This document shows, one piece after another, positions 22,305 to 34,740 of a DNA stretch of 64,000 bases. The notes under the pieces were generated by a model, which was not told the DNA's origin, searched no databases, and saw nothing but the letters and a program-made list of their open reading frames with translations. Source of the DNA: Sipunculus nudus (taxonomy: Eukaryota > Annelida > Sipuncula > Golfingiida > Sipunculidae); the NCBI GenBank assembly GCA_026874595.1, contig CM049308.1:24330367-24394366 (forward strand), given 5' to 3'. The position numbers and the translations under genes are program-made. Position 1 is the stretch's first letter; each line of letters begins with the position of its first letter.

Positions 22305-22733
22305 TGGATTTGAATAATTTATTTATGCAGCGACATTAAACAATTAAACAAAATTAAAATATTTAGTGATCATGAGGACAGTGTTCTGCACTGTGATGGA
22401 GTCTTAAAAAGGCTGTTGGCGCATTTTTACTGACTACACACAAACAAACACACACTCACACATCTCCCTTAAACGTCACAGCGCAAACACTCATGATAAG
22501 TTAGATATAGTATTAGTGAGTTTGTATATGTTCAAAACAATAATCTTTGGGCATCTTTGGTCGTTGACAATTTCCAAGCGTTCATAATATGTTAATTGGA
22601 CTATGTTGAAGGATCAGCAAATAGGCGTTTCATTGTTTTCTTATTTCAAATTATCATAAATTTGATGCAGTATCGGCTATTGTTTTCAGTGAATATCAAC
22701 AAACTAATGTGAAATGGTTGGACATGGGTTGAT

Positions 22734-22792
<59 letters not shown>

Positions 22793-22995
22793 ATAAAGAA
22801 AAAGAGTGACGCCTTTTAGATAGACTAACGTGTTTATTAATAAACAAGATTGTCTATCTGAAAGGCGTCATTCTGTGACGCCTTTTAGATAGACTAACGT
22901 GTTTATTAATAAACAAGTTCGTCTATCTGAAAGGCGTCACTCTGGCTCTTTACCTACACTTCGACTACAAACTAACACGGCTTTAATATATATAT
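22305..22995 (+). repeat. Repeat X-H: ~430-bp X segment plus hairpin block H1, left border of palindrome
   Basis: X (about 22305-22735) recurs in inverted orientation at about 34010-34425. A short internally deleted direct copy lies at about 34470-34520. H1 follows after (AT)n and (GT)n and holds two tandem hairpins, 22804-22873 and 22874-22943. Each starts GTGACGCCTTTTAGATAGAC and ends in its complement AAAGGCGTCA around TTTATTAATAAA. The left arm of the palindrome begins immediately after the block. Confidence 0.75.
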
Positions 22996-23539
22996 ATATA
23001 TATATATCACGAATCCGGTGCATCCATCACGAGTCACTTGTGTTATCTAGACTAAACATGATACTATGTATGATATCGGTTGACAGTTTTCAGATCTGCC
23101 ACTGCTTTAATAGTGCTTCCTGTTTGGATCGGTGACTCATCATAACTAAAACCTACGAACCCTGGGGTTCTAAGGGATATCCCCTCTAACTAAATACAGA
23201 CATATCTTCAAGTTCAGGGGTATCATATTGAGTTTGAGGTTAATGGGATGTTTAGAGTGTAAAAGGTGTTGAACCAGCAATGATGAAGAATATATAATAT
23301 AAACATTTGTCTATGTAAGTTGTAATATCATGCAGTAAATTTAAATTTGGAGTCAGGGCATACTTATAATATCAATTTTGAGGCACCTATTGAAATATTC
23401 TACAAGCAGACTCCTGATCGTAAGCACCTTGTTGTCATTAGTGAACTTTATTAAAATTGTCGACGATCGTGAACGTTTACCTACTCTTTCCAAAATGGAA
23501 ATACTTTTGTGGTACAATTGTCAAAATAACTGTTGATTT

Positions 23540-23705
23540 CATCCTGAACCGCCCATACACTAGTTGTTGCGTTAGACTGTTGATGGCACTTCACCCGCCC
23601 ATACACTGGTTGCTATGTGAACTTGATGGCTCTTTACCCGCCTATACACTAGTTGCTACGTTAAACTGTTGTTGGCACCTAACCCTAACACGCCTATGAA
23701 CTGGT
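23540..23705. repeat. ~54-bp minisatellite, three copies, left arm
   Basis: Three degenerate units, each with CGCCCATACACTAGTTG and TGGCACTTCACC-type cores. Mirrored at about 42790-42955 in the right arm. Confidence 0.7.
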
Positions 23706-25123
23706 TGCATGCCCTCGACTCGTGACGTTACATTTATATGTTTCAGAGATAGACCAAAGGAGACCTTTTGACAGAATCTTGTTGTAAATTTGCTTAAACT
23801 AGTCATTGTTGCTTTAATTATAAAAATCCTTTTATTATTAAAAATCTTTTACTTTCTTCAAGTAAACTTTTTCCTTCATCCATCAATATTTCATCTCATG
23901 ATACACCTTGAAGTTATTTGTCTAGACTTTGCCGAAGTTTACCAGGGTAATGAACCACTTGAAGGGTTTATTTTGAAACAAAATCAAAGATGAACTACCC
24001 TCACTGTGACGGTCTTTTCTCTAAGTAGGAGTATTCTATGTTTAATGTTCACTTTATGTAACAAGCTAGCTGACGGAGGGGATATGGCTGAAAGTCAGTT
24101 ATTTCTAAAGAAGAACGCGAATACATTCCCCTACCCACAGTTGAAGTGCTCCAGACTAATCGGCGAGGTGGCTGGTAACTTTGGTTGAAAAACTGCTATT
24201 GCACAATCGGTTTCTTTTAGACTAACTCGTGGAAATCTGTGTTAACTGAATTTGTCAGGCCGAGATTAACACCAGGTATTCTCAGACAGGTAAGGTCTAG
24301 AAGTTGGGAATGAATAACACAATTGTTAGTAAGTGAAGAAGAAAAATTCAATGCCACTGATACAAAAACGTGAATGTGGTCATTTTGGTACTTTTGAATA
24401 GAGACAGGAAACAGAGTTGGAATAATCTGTAAGCGAAAAACGTTTAATCGTACAGTATTGCTCCATATGTTATAAGGTTCATTTATATGAGTTCCATGAA
24501 ATATTCTAAACGTCAAAATTGACATTTCATGTAACTTTTACTCAAAGGCACTGGCACTTGACAGACATCGCAGCAATATAAACTTAAGAAACATGTTGTC
24601 AATATCCACCTTATAACGAATTTTACATATTTGCAGTTATTATTTAAAAGTTTTAGCATAGTCCTTTCGTCTATTTACCATTTCGATCTGTGCAGCCACT
24701 TCATTGAGCACATGATTCTTTAAACAACAATACATCTTAGTTTGGACTTTAAAAAGCAGCTGCCAAAGCGACAAATTATACCAAAGCTGGTCTTTTTTTA
24801 CGGGCACACACTTTACAGCCCATGGAGCTAGTTGATATACCAGGCACTGTATTTAAAGTATTCTGGCCATTATTAAAAATATCTGTAAGAAAACAGGTTA
24901 AACTTGCAGGATTTATGTTAATAGGCTATAATACATATATAAATGTATCATTTATAGGAACAGTCATTGTGCAAAGGTGGTAGCTGTAGAACTCACTCAC
25001 GTACACGACATATTTACAGAGAATATAATATACTATTGTATGCATTCATTTTTGTATATCTATACCTTCTATATAGAATCTGGAATGATACATACATAAG
25101 ACGATGATTGAATATGTGTCATT

Positions 25124-26830
25124 TCAATACGTGTTATTTAATAAAGGAGTGTTTTCGTCAGGTTGTGCCGCAACAGACACATCCCTTCTTGTCCTCTTCC
25201 CTTGCTTTTCAAACTCAGGGGTATCCGTTTCATCCTGTTTATAGGAAGGTAGGTGGTACAGCAGTTTCTCAATGAAACAGGACTTGCCTGGCGAAAGAAA
25301 GATACCCGCGTTCAGGTAGGCGTCGAGCGACTTGTTTCTTGTTTTCTCTCTTCTACAGGACTTGTCAAGAAGTATGATAATGCGGAATCCTGGGATAGCT
25401 TCCTCATAATCCTCAACCTGCTGAAACAATTGTTGGAGTGACGGAGACTTCAAAAACTCTTGGCTGATCACAAACACTGCGCGGGAACATTCCTTCATTG
25501 CAATATAACAGTCTTCTTGCAATGATGCCCCCAAAATTCCATCCCTTACATTTGCAAGAACTGATAAACCATAATCCTCTTCAAGGACGGGCAGTAAAGT
25601 TTCAACCACGAAACCGTCAGCATCTTCGCCTTCTGACACAATATAGGCAGCGTAACGTCGGCGCTTCTCAAAACGTCTACCAATAGTACAGCCGAATCGT
25701 ACATATGCCACTGCTAGCATTTCTCTGCGGAAATACACAACCAGTCCAGCAAAGAGATTGAGGAAGGCTGCGACCAAGGATGATACAATTATTCCAATCA
25801 ATGGCAGCTTTTTGTCTTTTATGCACGTTGGTGCAGTCCTTTTCCATTTTCCAGATAACAAACATTTGATCTCTGCAGCTCCGACCAATCTGTAACTTTC
25901 CTTACATTTATATAATACAGAATAATGATTGTAATTATAATGTACAATTGTTGCGTGCGCATGCGTGACATTTGGCGGTTCTCCACAGTCAGGCGCTTTG
26001 TACCAGCATTTCCTGCTATGTCGCAGTGAAGGTAACAATGGACATAATCCGTCAGCAAAGGGCACTCCCCCAACTGTTGTCAACATAGTATGGCATGCTG
26101 TCACGAGGTCTTCACATGCCTCACGGCAAATGATAGTGTTATTATCCCCCGGGCAGTTTGGGTATTTTACCCGACATAAGATTTCTGCTATATGCGGGTA
26201 ACATGTGATTCTGTCGGCCGCCTTAACAATAATATTCACCGACAAGTCACTCAAAAATAATATTAATTGTTGAGTAGTTTCATTGTCTTTTAAATATCTT
26301 TTCGCCACACCTTTATTTGTACAAGGAAAAGTAGGTGAAGGCGCCGTGCATGTATATTTAAGAGGCATAAGATCCATGTCATATTTTATCGTAAGATGAA
26401 TTCCCATGGCGCAACCGTCAAATCCAATATATGTGCGAGATCGAATTTTAAAGTATGGTGGGACTAAATGGGAAGAGCAGGTACACGTTTTGCCCTCTGT
26501 GTAAGAGCAATCCATTAGAAAGTACGTTCGACCGATAACACGTTTAAACGTTGCATTTTCCTTAAGCTCTTCACATGTCACCGGGGGTAATTTGTGACTT
26601 GGTTCGGACAGGAAAAAATGGACCTTCAAAGAGCCACATTCAGAAGATCTTCCCAATGATACGTTAGCTTTAAATTCAAATCGTATTTCTGTCCAGGTTC
26701 TGTTGATCACAAACCCTGACCAACCGTGTTTCGCATAAACCGTTCCAATCAGCCGCTTACTATTAGCGAATGTAAATTGAAGAAGGATGAAACTGAACAT
26801 ATATATGATAATAACAGATCTTCCTGCCAT
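25124..26830 (-). CDS. Single-exon FZ-CCP-TM-TIR receptor, left copy (568 aa)
   Basis: Type I membrane receptor. Signal peptide at residues 1-22; an unassigned six-Cys region (~25-155); a Frizzled-type cysteine-rich domain with exactly ten Cys (161,170,210,219,226,235,239,246,263,275; core CYPHIAEILC and CREACEDLVTAC); one sushi/CCP domain with four Cys (282,309,323,336; CGEPPNV to SGKWKRTAPTC). Then a transmembrane helix (~343-367) and a cytoplasmic TIR domain (~393-528): box 1 YAAYIVSEGEDADGF, a BB-loop-like RDGILGASLQED, AVFVISQEFL. The usual TLR motif W-C-x-x-E after SxxF is replaced by SPSLQQLFQQ. There is no LRR. TIR domains normally signal through adaptor TIR-TIR contacts, so an innate-immune role is inferred; the ligand is unknown. 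ATG context AACCATGG is good. Divergent from the right-arm copy. Confidence 0.85.
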   Translation of the reverse strand: MAGRSVIIIYMFSFILLQFTFANSKRLIGTVYAKHGWSGFVINRTWTEIRFEFKANVSLGRSSECGSLKVHFFLSEPSHKLPPVTCEELKENATFKRVIGRTYFLMDCSYTEGKTCTCSSHLVPPYFKIRSRTYIGFDGCAMGIHLTIKYDMDLMPLKYTCTAPSPTFPCTNKGVAKRYLKDNETTQQLILFLSDLSVNIIVKAADRITCYPHIAEILCRVKYPNCPGDNNTIICREACEDLVTACHTMLTTVGGVPFADGLCPLLPSLRHSRKCWYKAPDCGEPPNVTHAHATIVHYNYNHYSVLYKCKESYRLVGAAEIKCLLSGKWKRTAPTCIKDKKLPLIGIIVSSLVAAFLNLFAGLVVYFRREMLAVAYVRFGCTIGRRFEKRRRYAAYIVSEGEDADGFVVETLLPVLEEDYGLSVLANVRDGILGASLQEDCYIAMKECSRAVFVISQEFLKSPSLQQLFQQVEDYEEAIPGFRIIILLDKSCRREKTRNKSLDAYLNAGIFLSPGKSCFIEKLLYHLPSYKQDETDTPEFEKQGKRTRRDVSVAAQPDENTPLLNNTY

Positions 26831-27199
26831 GGTTAACTTATTTGTACGAATTATCCCAAATTATATCTGATTATTATATCCGGACATAGATGCTAAGGAC
26901 TGCCAAAAACATTCTCTTTGGTTTATCTTTGATATTACACCGGTTCACAAAATAGTGTAAGTCTGTCATCATTCTCTATCCAAATGTCACATGTGTGGAT
27001 TCGTATCCATTGTACTTACTCTTTTTATTTCTTATTTGTTTCTTATTCAAAATGTTGTTCACATGTAAATCCCCCATCGTCTTCTAGGTTAAATCCTTCA
27101 GTTACAAATGACGAGGAAGCGTTATATTTAATGCTGCACATAATATTGTTGTTTTTCCTCATGCCAGATTATCTTCCATCAGGTATCCGGTTTATTTAA

Positions 27200-28140
27200 G
27201 ATTGTAACAGCCTCACGCTGGCTTGTACATCCTTATACCCTTTTATCATCTAGTCAGCTGTGTCAGCATGCTCTTAATGCCGCATTGTTTCCCCTAGGCT
27301 TATCCTTTTCTTTTATCACTTCTGATTGATGGACACTTAAACAATGCCATAGTCTAGTTTGCCTGGAAATAGTTTATCTTATTACCACCAGAGTTGTGCC
27401 AAAACTAAAAAGCTCTCAGGTGAAGGATAGGTGGTTGAATTTTTTTTAATGCAGTCCTGGGATTTATTACATACATGATAAAATTTACTTACACGTACGT
27501 GTAGACGCCATGGCTCCTTCAGCGTAAACAGGTATTCTAAGTCTAGTTGGGCATAGCTTATGTTGAAGTGTTTATATTACACATTATTTTAGATTTTATA
27601 ATTTATTCTTAATATCTTATATGCCCACACTATTTGCATGCAATGTCCTTAGATTTATCATGGCTTCGGACTTTGGATTAGAATTTCCATTGCTCAAAAC
27701 TCGTAAGGTCACTTGCGACTCACTTTAACATACAATAGGGACCCCACATGGCGGAGGTTTGTACTATTTAGCATGCAGTTGGACAGTTTAACCAATGACG
27801 CAAAATTTGTGTCACCACTTGCAATCATATTTGGAAGGACATATAAAATTGATTATTATTCCATTGAAAACGCTCAAGGCGCCTTGGATGTTAATGGTAC
27901 ATATTTATTTGCAATAAAATGTGTACCATCTCACAATTTTATATCATTTTTGCTGTTTGCAAAAGTTTCCCAACAAAGCTATAATGGGTTTCTAATAAAT
28001 CCGGTTTTACCGATTTTATACGGTTTATTGTTTGTATGTGTGTCTAAAACAGTCCATGTGTTTCTGTTTACCAAACCAAGACTACGTGACAAGATGTCCG
28101 ATCTAGCACTAGCGCGATAATTCACAAACAAAAAATAATT
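27200..28140. other. Palindrome arm DNA without supported gene
   Basis: Contains a 135-codon frame (27713-28120). Its mirror at 38374-38670 keeps only part of the frame and diverges by frameshift at the C-terminus, and no domain is recognised. The pattern suggests noncoding repeat DNA. The stretch ends at a long (AT)n tract. Confidence 0.5.
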
Positions 28141-28148
28141 TTGTTCTG

Positions 28149-28150
28149 TA

Positions 28151-28214
<64 letters not shown>

Positions 28215-28307
28215 TAGAAGGTTAAGATAAAGAGTGACGGCTGTCTAAAAAGGGTCACTCTTTTTCTTTACCTTCACTGCAATTACAGACTAACACTGCT
28301 GTACAAC

Positions 28308-28348
<41 letters not shown>

Positions 28349-28355
28349 AATAATA

Positions 28356-28408
<53 letters not shown>

Positions 28409-28410
28409 GC
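28149..28410. repeat. (AT)n - short hairpin - (ATT)n - (AT)n cluster, left arm
   Basis: (AT)n at 28149-28212, hairpin 28229-28263 (AAGAGTGACGG paired with GGGTCACTCTT), (ATT)n at about 28310-28345, and (AT)n to about 28405. Mirrored at 38091-38325. The hairpin is a shortened relative of the H blocks. Confidence 0.8.
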
Positions 28411-28639
28411 GCATTTCGGTCATTGTATCAGTCCAGTCATTTCTGTGTTGTTAACTGAAAGACGACGTAGGATGGACGATGGACGGACGACACACCATGG
28501 CAAAAGCTCCCATCTACCAATACCAAAATACACTTATACACTAAATACATTTATATCAGAGTAAGCCTTTATATTGTAATATCTCCCACCCTCACAGGGT
28601 GACATGTTGTTTTCAGTGCAGTCGTCTGTTGTTGTTGTC

Positions 28640-29350
28640 GTCTGTAGGATATCTTGTGAACGCGAAAACTTTTGAAGGGCTGCTTATTTTCATCAAAAAT
28701 TTAAAACAATGATGGTTCCCACCAAAATCTCGGACGAGAAACAATACCCGGTGACCATAACCTTCACTTTTAAGGTCAAATCTGCCAACAATTTAATTTT
28801 TTGTAGGATATTTTGTGATCGCGATAAAATTTCAAGGGCTGCATATTTTCCTCAAAAATATGACACTAATGGTTCCTACCAAATCCTCGGACAAGGAACA
28901 ATACCCGGTGACATAGACCTTCATCTTTTAGGGAAAATCTGCCGAAATGTAAAACTTTTTGGGTTATATTTAACAGCTGCCTATTTTCCGCCGAATATGA
29001 CACACTAATGAATCCTACTGAAATCTCCCAATATTTCTAAACCCAGTGATCTTGACCTTCATCTTCATGGCCGAATCTGCCGAAATGAAAAGTTATTGTG
29101 AAGCTCCATAACTTTTGAAGTATTTCACATTTTATCCTCTAATTTGGTACACCGATTGTTCCTTCAAAGTTCGCGAAGGAGTGCAAAAGATGCTGACCTT
29201 CACCATTATCTTCAAGGTCAAATCAGCCAAATTATGGTTATTGTCTTGTGAACGCGATAACTTTTGAAGGATTGGATATTTTCCTCCCAAATGTGAAACA
29301 CTGATTGTTCCTACAAAAATCGTGGATGTGCTTGAAAACTGGTGACCTTG
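28640..29350. repeat. ~140-bp degenerate tandem repeat, about five units, left arm
   Basis: Each unit shows GTGAACGCGATAACTTTTGA, a TATTTTCCTC segment, a GTTCCTAC-AAAATC segment and ACCTTCA-CTTCAAGGTCAAATC. Mirrored at about 37130-37865. A preceding motif (GGACGGACGACACACCATGG then CAAAAGCTC) resembles dispersed repeats common in bivalve genomes. Open frames within are incidental. Confidence 0.7.
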
Positions 29351-29410
29351 ACAGGGTCAGATCTCTTTCCGTGTCTTCATTGATATAACCTATATGCAGA
29401 CGGGGGCGAA

Positions 29411-29440
29411 GCGGAGGGGGGGGGGGGGGTAGGGGGGCAT
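29411..29440. repeat. Poly-G tract, left arm
   Basis: A G-run of about 14, then TA and G6. The mirror C-run at about 37055-37082 is longer, so this is a length-variable site inside the palindrome. Confidence 0.85.
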
Positions 29441-30605
29441 CTTTTTTTGCACGTGCGAAAAAAAGCCATTCTAGTTCTAGGTTTGTAACTTAAAACATTG
29501 TCGATTATATTAGGTAAGTAATAAATGGTTGGGAAAGATATTCCTCCGACTATGACAGGTGCTCAAATCTTTAGATATCACCAATAAATTACTTTTTAAA
29601 ACAAGTGCAAATTTAGTGAAGACTGTATTCGGCGAGGTAACAAAGCAACCTTACCGAGGTTACTAACGGCCGAAATTTTCCCACAGCATTCAGTAGGATC
29701 CCGTCAATTCAATATGTTTTTGCAGATTTAAAGACAAAGATCGAGGAATCCTATTTACCCTCATCAAACATGACAAGTGCGATTCTAGTTTTAGCTACAT
29801 TTATTGTTGACAAATGGCTGATAGTTCATTTTCAGTTTGCCCGATGGGTTTAAAAGCACCACCACGAAAATAAAGCCGATGAGAATGTCATAGTAAAGGA
29901 CAAGCGTGCGAGTTTTCATTTCATTGATAATATTATAATGCGAGAAAGAATACCGCCGGCATCTTAATTGTCTTTATGTTTTTTTTTTCAGTGAGGCCAC
30001 AATGTTTTAAAATTATATTCACTGATGATTTGTTGACATAGGAGGGGACATATCGTATTTGTAATGAGTCTTAATTGTCGTCTCAAAATTACTATTCAAC
30101 GTGACATACACAGAGATCAAAGTAATAGCCATAAACGTTAGGACCTTTAACTTAAGACCTTATTATGTGTTTACCATTTATATGCATCGGTATCAGCCAC
30201 ACATCCCGAGTGGGCCAAATATCAGCCCTGTGCTGCATGGCACGTCAAACGCAAGAATATACAGACAATCAATATACTAATTTTTTTAGTAATTTTTCAG
30301 ATTGATTTGCTGAAAAGAAAACTGGCACCGCCTCTATGTGGCAAAACAAAGAAAGGTGCACTTGGCGCCTAGAATCTGAATGCTGGCAGGTTTCTTACTC
30401 GGGTAACTTTTACATAGACAAATTCTTTTCAAATGATCCCTCCGAAACTGTTATATTTTAAAGTAAAACTGAACAAAAGTCAGCGAAATGCTTCAACTAC
30501 GGTGCATTACTGTTAGACGATTGGATCATAACAATGAAGTTGTGTGAACATTTCTAGGCTAGGATATATATAAATATATATATATAAACATATATTATTG
30601 TTAGC

Positions 30606-30668
<63 letters not shown>

Positions 30669-30714
30669 CGATAAATGGTATAGTCGTATTAGCTTGTAGT
30701 CCAAGTGTAGGTAA

Positions 30715-30827
30715 AGAGTAAGGATGACGCCTTTTAGATTAACTTGTTTATTATCACACGGTTTTTCGAAGCGTACAGGCTTATTCGTCAGTTCATGTGG
30801 TAATTAGGAACTCCCAGGCGTTACTCT
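30715..30827. repeat. Hairpin element, loop-containing variant, left arm
   Basis: Outer arms AGAGTAAGGATGACGCC and GGCGTTACTCT enclose an internal block with TTTTTCGAAGCGTACAGG and CTTATTCGTCAGTTC. It is flanked by (AT)n on both sides and by the shared outer motif GTCCAAGTGTAGGTAAAGAG. Mirrored at 35686-35798. Confidence 0.75.
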
Positions 30828-30884
<57 letters not shown>

Positions 30885-30885
30885 T

Positions 30886-32828
30886 TATGATTAAAACAGT
30901 TATTTCACTAACATAATGGGACAATATAAGTTTCAGTGGGTATCAACTTGCTAAGTTATATGAAAGCCTATGAAACATCCTGCAGCTCCGGGTCTGCTCT
31001 GTTATTTGGTAATCTCATTGAATCCTTCATCCTTTTAAATACTAATTAAACAGGAGTAATAATAGTTGGAAAAATTATTTATAATGTAAACATAATTAAC
31101 ATTTTAACGTTTTAAACATTTGTTGCACGATATCATCACAAAAAAATATGTCGGGTTGAAGTAACTTGTTTTTAATCAAATTAATCAACTGTGGTAAAAT
31201 GGTAGTAATTCAGTTTCTGAGGTGGCCGCCAGATGGCAAGGGAATTCGCCGTCTAATTAAAGCTGTTAAGACTTTGATAACGTTGCATCTCATGTTGTGT
31301 GTTTTTTTTCTTGAGACCCAAGCCGCCTCTGAACTTATAGGTTGCCTGAAAATAATAAAATAAAATAATTTAAAGGACACGTGTTTTACAAGAAATATAT
31401 GGGTCTTTTGCCTGCTGCGTGTCCGCCTCCCGCCTTTGACAATCTTGTGACATTCTTAGACAACCTGGTGACAACCTTAGTGACTGGGATCCAGTCTCTG
31501 GTTTGGTTGCAGAAATTACTCCAAATAAATATACCCACGTGTTAATACTGATTTTTGCTTTGCTTTTGGACATGTTTTGAGACCTTTTTGGTTAACTTCC
31601 TAATGAGATGCCATTCACTCTGCCGATACATACGCCTAAAATACCCTTATATAAAAAAGATGATAAATTACCTGACACAGCTTATGATTTTCAGGGATTC
31701 ATCAAGGCCTTCAACTTCAAAGGAATAAAACCCAAACACAGAATCATACTTCATTCAGTGCGCAGAATGTTTTCTTCCTAAATGATCATCAATAGCGTTC
31801 CTCACAGTAACCAACACAATGTGCATCACTGATGAAGTACAAATACACCATTAAGCTGAATGATGTCCTGTAAATATCATATGGTTAACCTTTGCAGGAA
31901 AAAGAGGGATAGAGCCTATAATCCTATTTAGTGGATCGAATTTCGAGTAAGCTCTTGATGCCATGTCAACATCTTTTGTAGATGCCATACTTGGAAAATG
32001 AAATATATATAGTTGGTGTAAAAAAAGAAAGGATTACGTTGTATGGAAAATTGTCAGAAAGTTCACTTGACAGGAAGCCTATCGTCGACTTGTGTAGATA
32101 GAGAAGAGATTTATAAAATTTATATTATATATGTGCACTTAAAGAATATACTTGTTTCTGTTATATCCTACAGGAGAGATAATATTTGATAAGATTTTGT
32201 GTATTAATCGAGGTAACCTATTAAACAGCACAAGATAAGGGTTCATACTTCTTCGTTTTCCTGGACTTTTAACATGATGTACTTTAGTCTGCACGCATAT
32301 ATTATATTTATATATTAATATTTGTGATTTTTTATGATCGAAATATGAATATTTAACTTGTTGTGATTTATAGAAAGAGGTTATTTCTCTTGCTATGTAA
32401 TGTGGAACGTTGTACACTGACATGACGTATCGTGTTATTAGCAGCTTGATCGGCAAAGTTTAACTTTATCCAATAGCTGTGTCTACCTTAATAATAGAAT
32501 ATAATAATATAATAAAAATAATGAGGGATTTATGTTTTTCTTCTAATAAAGCAGCGATTTTATTTTTTTTTGGATCAGATTAAAGGCTGAGCCTACATAC
32601 CTCAGAACTGATTGTTTTTCTATGATCAAATAATATCAGTAATAATGAATTGCATCCTTAGCACGCATAATCTTCGGATCGGTGCACGTTAAATGTGCCA
32701 GCAAGGGGTCATGTGAAAGGCAAAGCGTTTGATTGGTCGGTTGTAAAATAATTGGAAGCCCCTTCTGTAATAGCTCGGCGGTTACACCTCTCATATTAAG
32801 ATGATTTTTTTAATATACATATTTATTC

Positions 32829-32835
<7 letters not shown>
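30886..32835. other. ~2-kb segment present only in the left palindrome arm
   Basis: Bounded by (AT)n tracts (about 30828-30885 and 32828-32901). In the right arm one (AT)n tract (35647-35685) occupies this position, so the region is either an insertion on the left or, more simply, a deletion on the right by recombination between the two AT tracts. No gene supported inside; short open frames lack domains. Confidence 0.8.
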
Positions 32836-32862
<27 letters not shown>

Positions 32863-32865
32863 CAT

Positions 32866-32904
<39 letters not shown>

Positions 32905-33820
32905 CTAGAAGGGACTAGTGTATATTGTATTGAATATAGTTATTCATGTGCAAAGTAATATAACCATTTAAATTTAAAAACATGTATAATATATATATGC
33001 AAGAGAATAAACATTTAGAATGATTGAGGTTAATGGATCAATACAACTGATGTTGAGTGAATTATATTTCAAAATACCAAGGTTTTGATATTTATCAAAC
33101 TCACTGTCAAACGTATTTTAATTGTTGCTTATATCAATATAATAGCAATCATAAGAATTATATATTTCATACCAGAAATAGTATTATTCACCATTATTAC
33201 CAAAAGAAATTGAAATGATATTTGAGCATGTAAAAGAAAAGGGATAATTTTTTTTATCATGGACAAAAAGCATATAATAAAAATGAGAAGGTGCATCGAA
33301 TAGTAAGTGAACATTTAGATGAACATACAAGGACTCAACGCTTTGTCCGACTCTATATAATATTAAAAAGATAATGAAACATGAACCACAATTAACAGAT
33401 TTGAAAAATGAGCAATGGATGTTTTAAATGAAAAAAATGCAGTTATATTCGATAATGATCTCAAATCCCGAAGGGCATTCGATTACTATATTCAGTTTCA
33501 GATTATAATGAAATAACATAAAATAGATGTGTTTAGAACAAATATGAAATTGATGAACTGGTTTAGAGGTCCATAAAATTATGTTTTCTTTATATCATGA
33601 ATGCGATCAATGCGACCATCTGATTAAACACATCGACGCACAATGACATGGGAAAACTGATATGAAATGATTTGCTACTGGCGAGTAAGAATGCAGCTAT
33701 TTTATGTGAATATTAAAGAACGGATAGCATGCAAAACATGTTAAATATAATGATAAGTGTTGAAGGAAATACCAAAATTAGATACCGTTAAAAACGCTGA
33801 CATCAACATCCACTAACTAT

Positions 33821-33828
<8 letters not shown>

Positions 33829-33863
<35 letters not shown>

Positions 33864-33980
33864 GTAAAGCCGTGTTAGAATGTAGTCGAAGTGTAGGTAA
33901 AGAAACAGAGTGACGCCTTTCAGATTGACAAACTTGTTTATTAATAAACACGTTAGTCTATCTAAAAGGCGTCACTCTTT
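33829..33980 (-). repeat. (AT)n plus hairpin block H2
   Basis: (AT)n at 33829-33857, then the outer motif (complement of CCTACACTTCGACTACATTC) and hairpin 33908-33978, a near-perfect ~70-bp palindrome around TTTATTAATAAA. Inverted relative to H1 and H3. Confidence 0.8.
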
Positions 33981-34041
33981 TTCTATCCACACACACACAC
34001 ATATATAATTAACCCATGGCCAACCATTTCACATTAGTTTG

Positions 34042-34490
34042 TTTATATTCACTGAAAACCATAGCCTATACTGGAACAAATTTATGATCATTTGAAATAA
34101 GAAAACAATTAAGCGCTTATTTGCTAATCCCTAAACAGAGTCCAATGAAAATATTATGAACTTTTGGAAATTGAAACGACCAAATATGCCCAAAGACTAT
34201 TGTTTTGTACATATACTAACTGACCTATAATACAGCTGACTTATCATGAGTTTTTGCGCTGTGACGTAGAGGAAGGTTTGTGTTTGTGTGTGTATTCAGT
34301 AAAAATGCAACAACAGCCTTTTAAGACTCCGTCACACTATAGCGCACTGTCCTCATGATCATTAATATTTTAATTTCGTTTTAATAGTATAATGTCGCTA
34401 CATGAATATTTTATTCAAATCCAGGTTACAATAAATCGGTAAATACATTCACAAATCAAGCAACCCTCAACCAAACTCATGATAAGTCAA
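34042..34490. other. Palindrome spacer
   Basis: Mostly an inverted copy of the X segment seen at 22305-22735; a short remnant of a second, direct X copy abuts the right arm. This suggests the original centre was X'-X and that a deletion removed most of one X, leaving an asymmetric spacer. Confidence 0.7.
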
Positions 34491-34553
34491 CAAACTAATG
34501 TGAAATGGTTGGCCATGGGTTAATTATATATGTGTGTGTGTGTGGATAGAAAA

Positions 34554-34672
34554 AGAGTGACGCCTTTTAGATAGATTAACGTGTTTATTAATAAACAAGT
34601 TTGTCAATCTGAAAGGCGTCACTCTGTTTCTTTACCTACACTTCGACTACATTCTAACACGGCTTTACAATA

Positions 34673-34727
<55 letters not shown>

Positions 34728-34740
34728 ATAGTTAGTGGAT
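34554..34740 (+). repeat. Hairpin block H3 plus (AT)n
   Basis: Hairpin 34554-34625, then CTTTACCTACACTTCGACTA, ACACGGCTTTACAATA and (AT)n to about 34724. Mirror of H2. Same family as H1 at 22804-22943. Confidence 0.8.

Larger units (their letters stand above)
23010..34041. repeat. Left arm of giant imperfect palindrome (~11.0 kb)
   Basis: Reverse complement of 34491-43580. Anchors checked by eye: 23010-23018 with 43572-43580, receptor genes 25124-26830 with 39654-41360, 30668-30678 with 35835-35845, 33129-33314 with 35234-35419, 34021-34041 with 34491-34511. The left arm is about 2 kb longer because of 30886-32835. Scattered substitutions show the arms are not identical copies. Confidence 0.9.

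Noticed and set aside
27713-28120. 135-codon open frame in the left palindrome arm
   Set aside because: The mirrored copy (38374-38670) shows a changed C-terminus by frameshift, with no domain and no conserved start; treated as noncoding repeat DNA.
28709-29008. 99-codon frame over the ~140-bp repeats
   Set aside because: Falls inside a degenerate tandem repeat; the mirror copy keeps only 64 codons.
30513-30704. Tyr-Ile repeat peptide
   Set aside because: Translation of an (AT)n tract.
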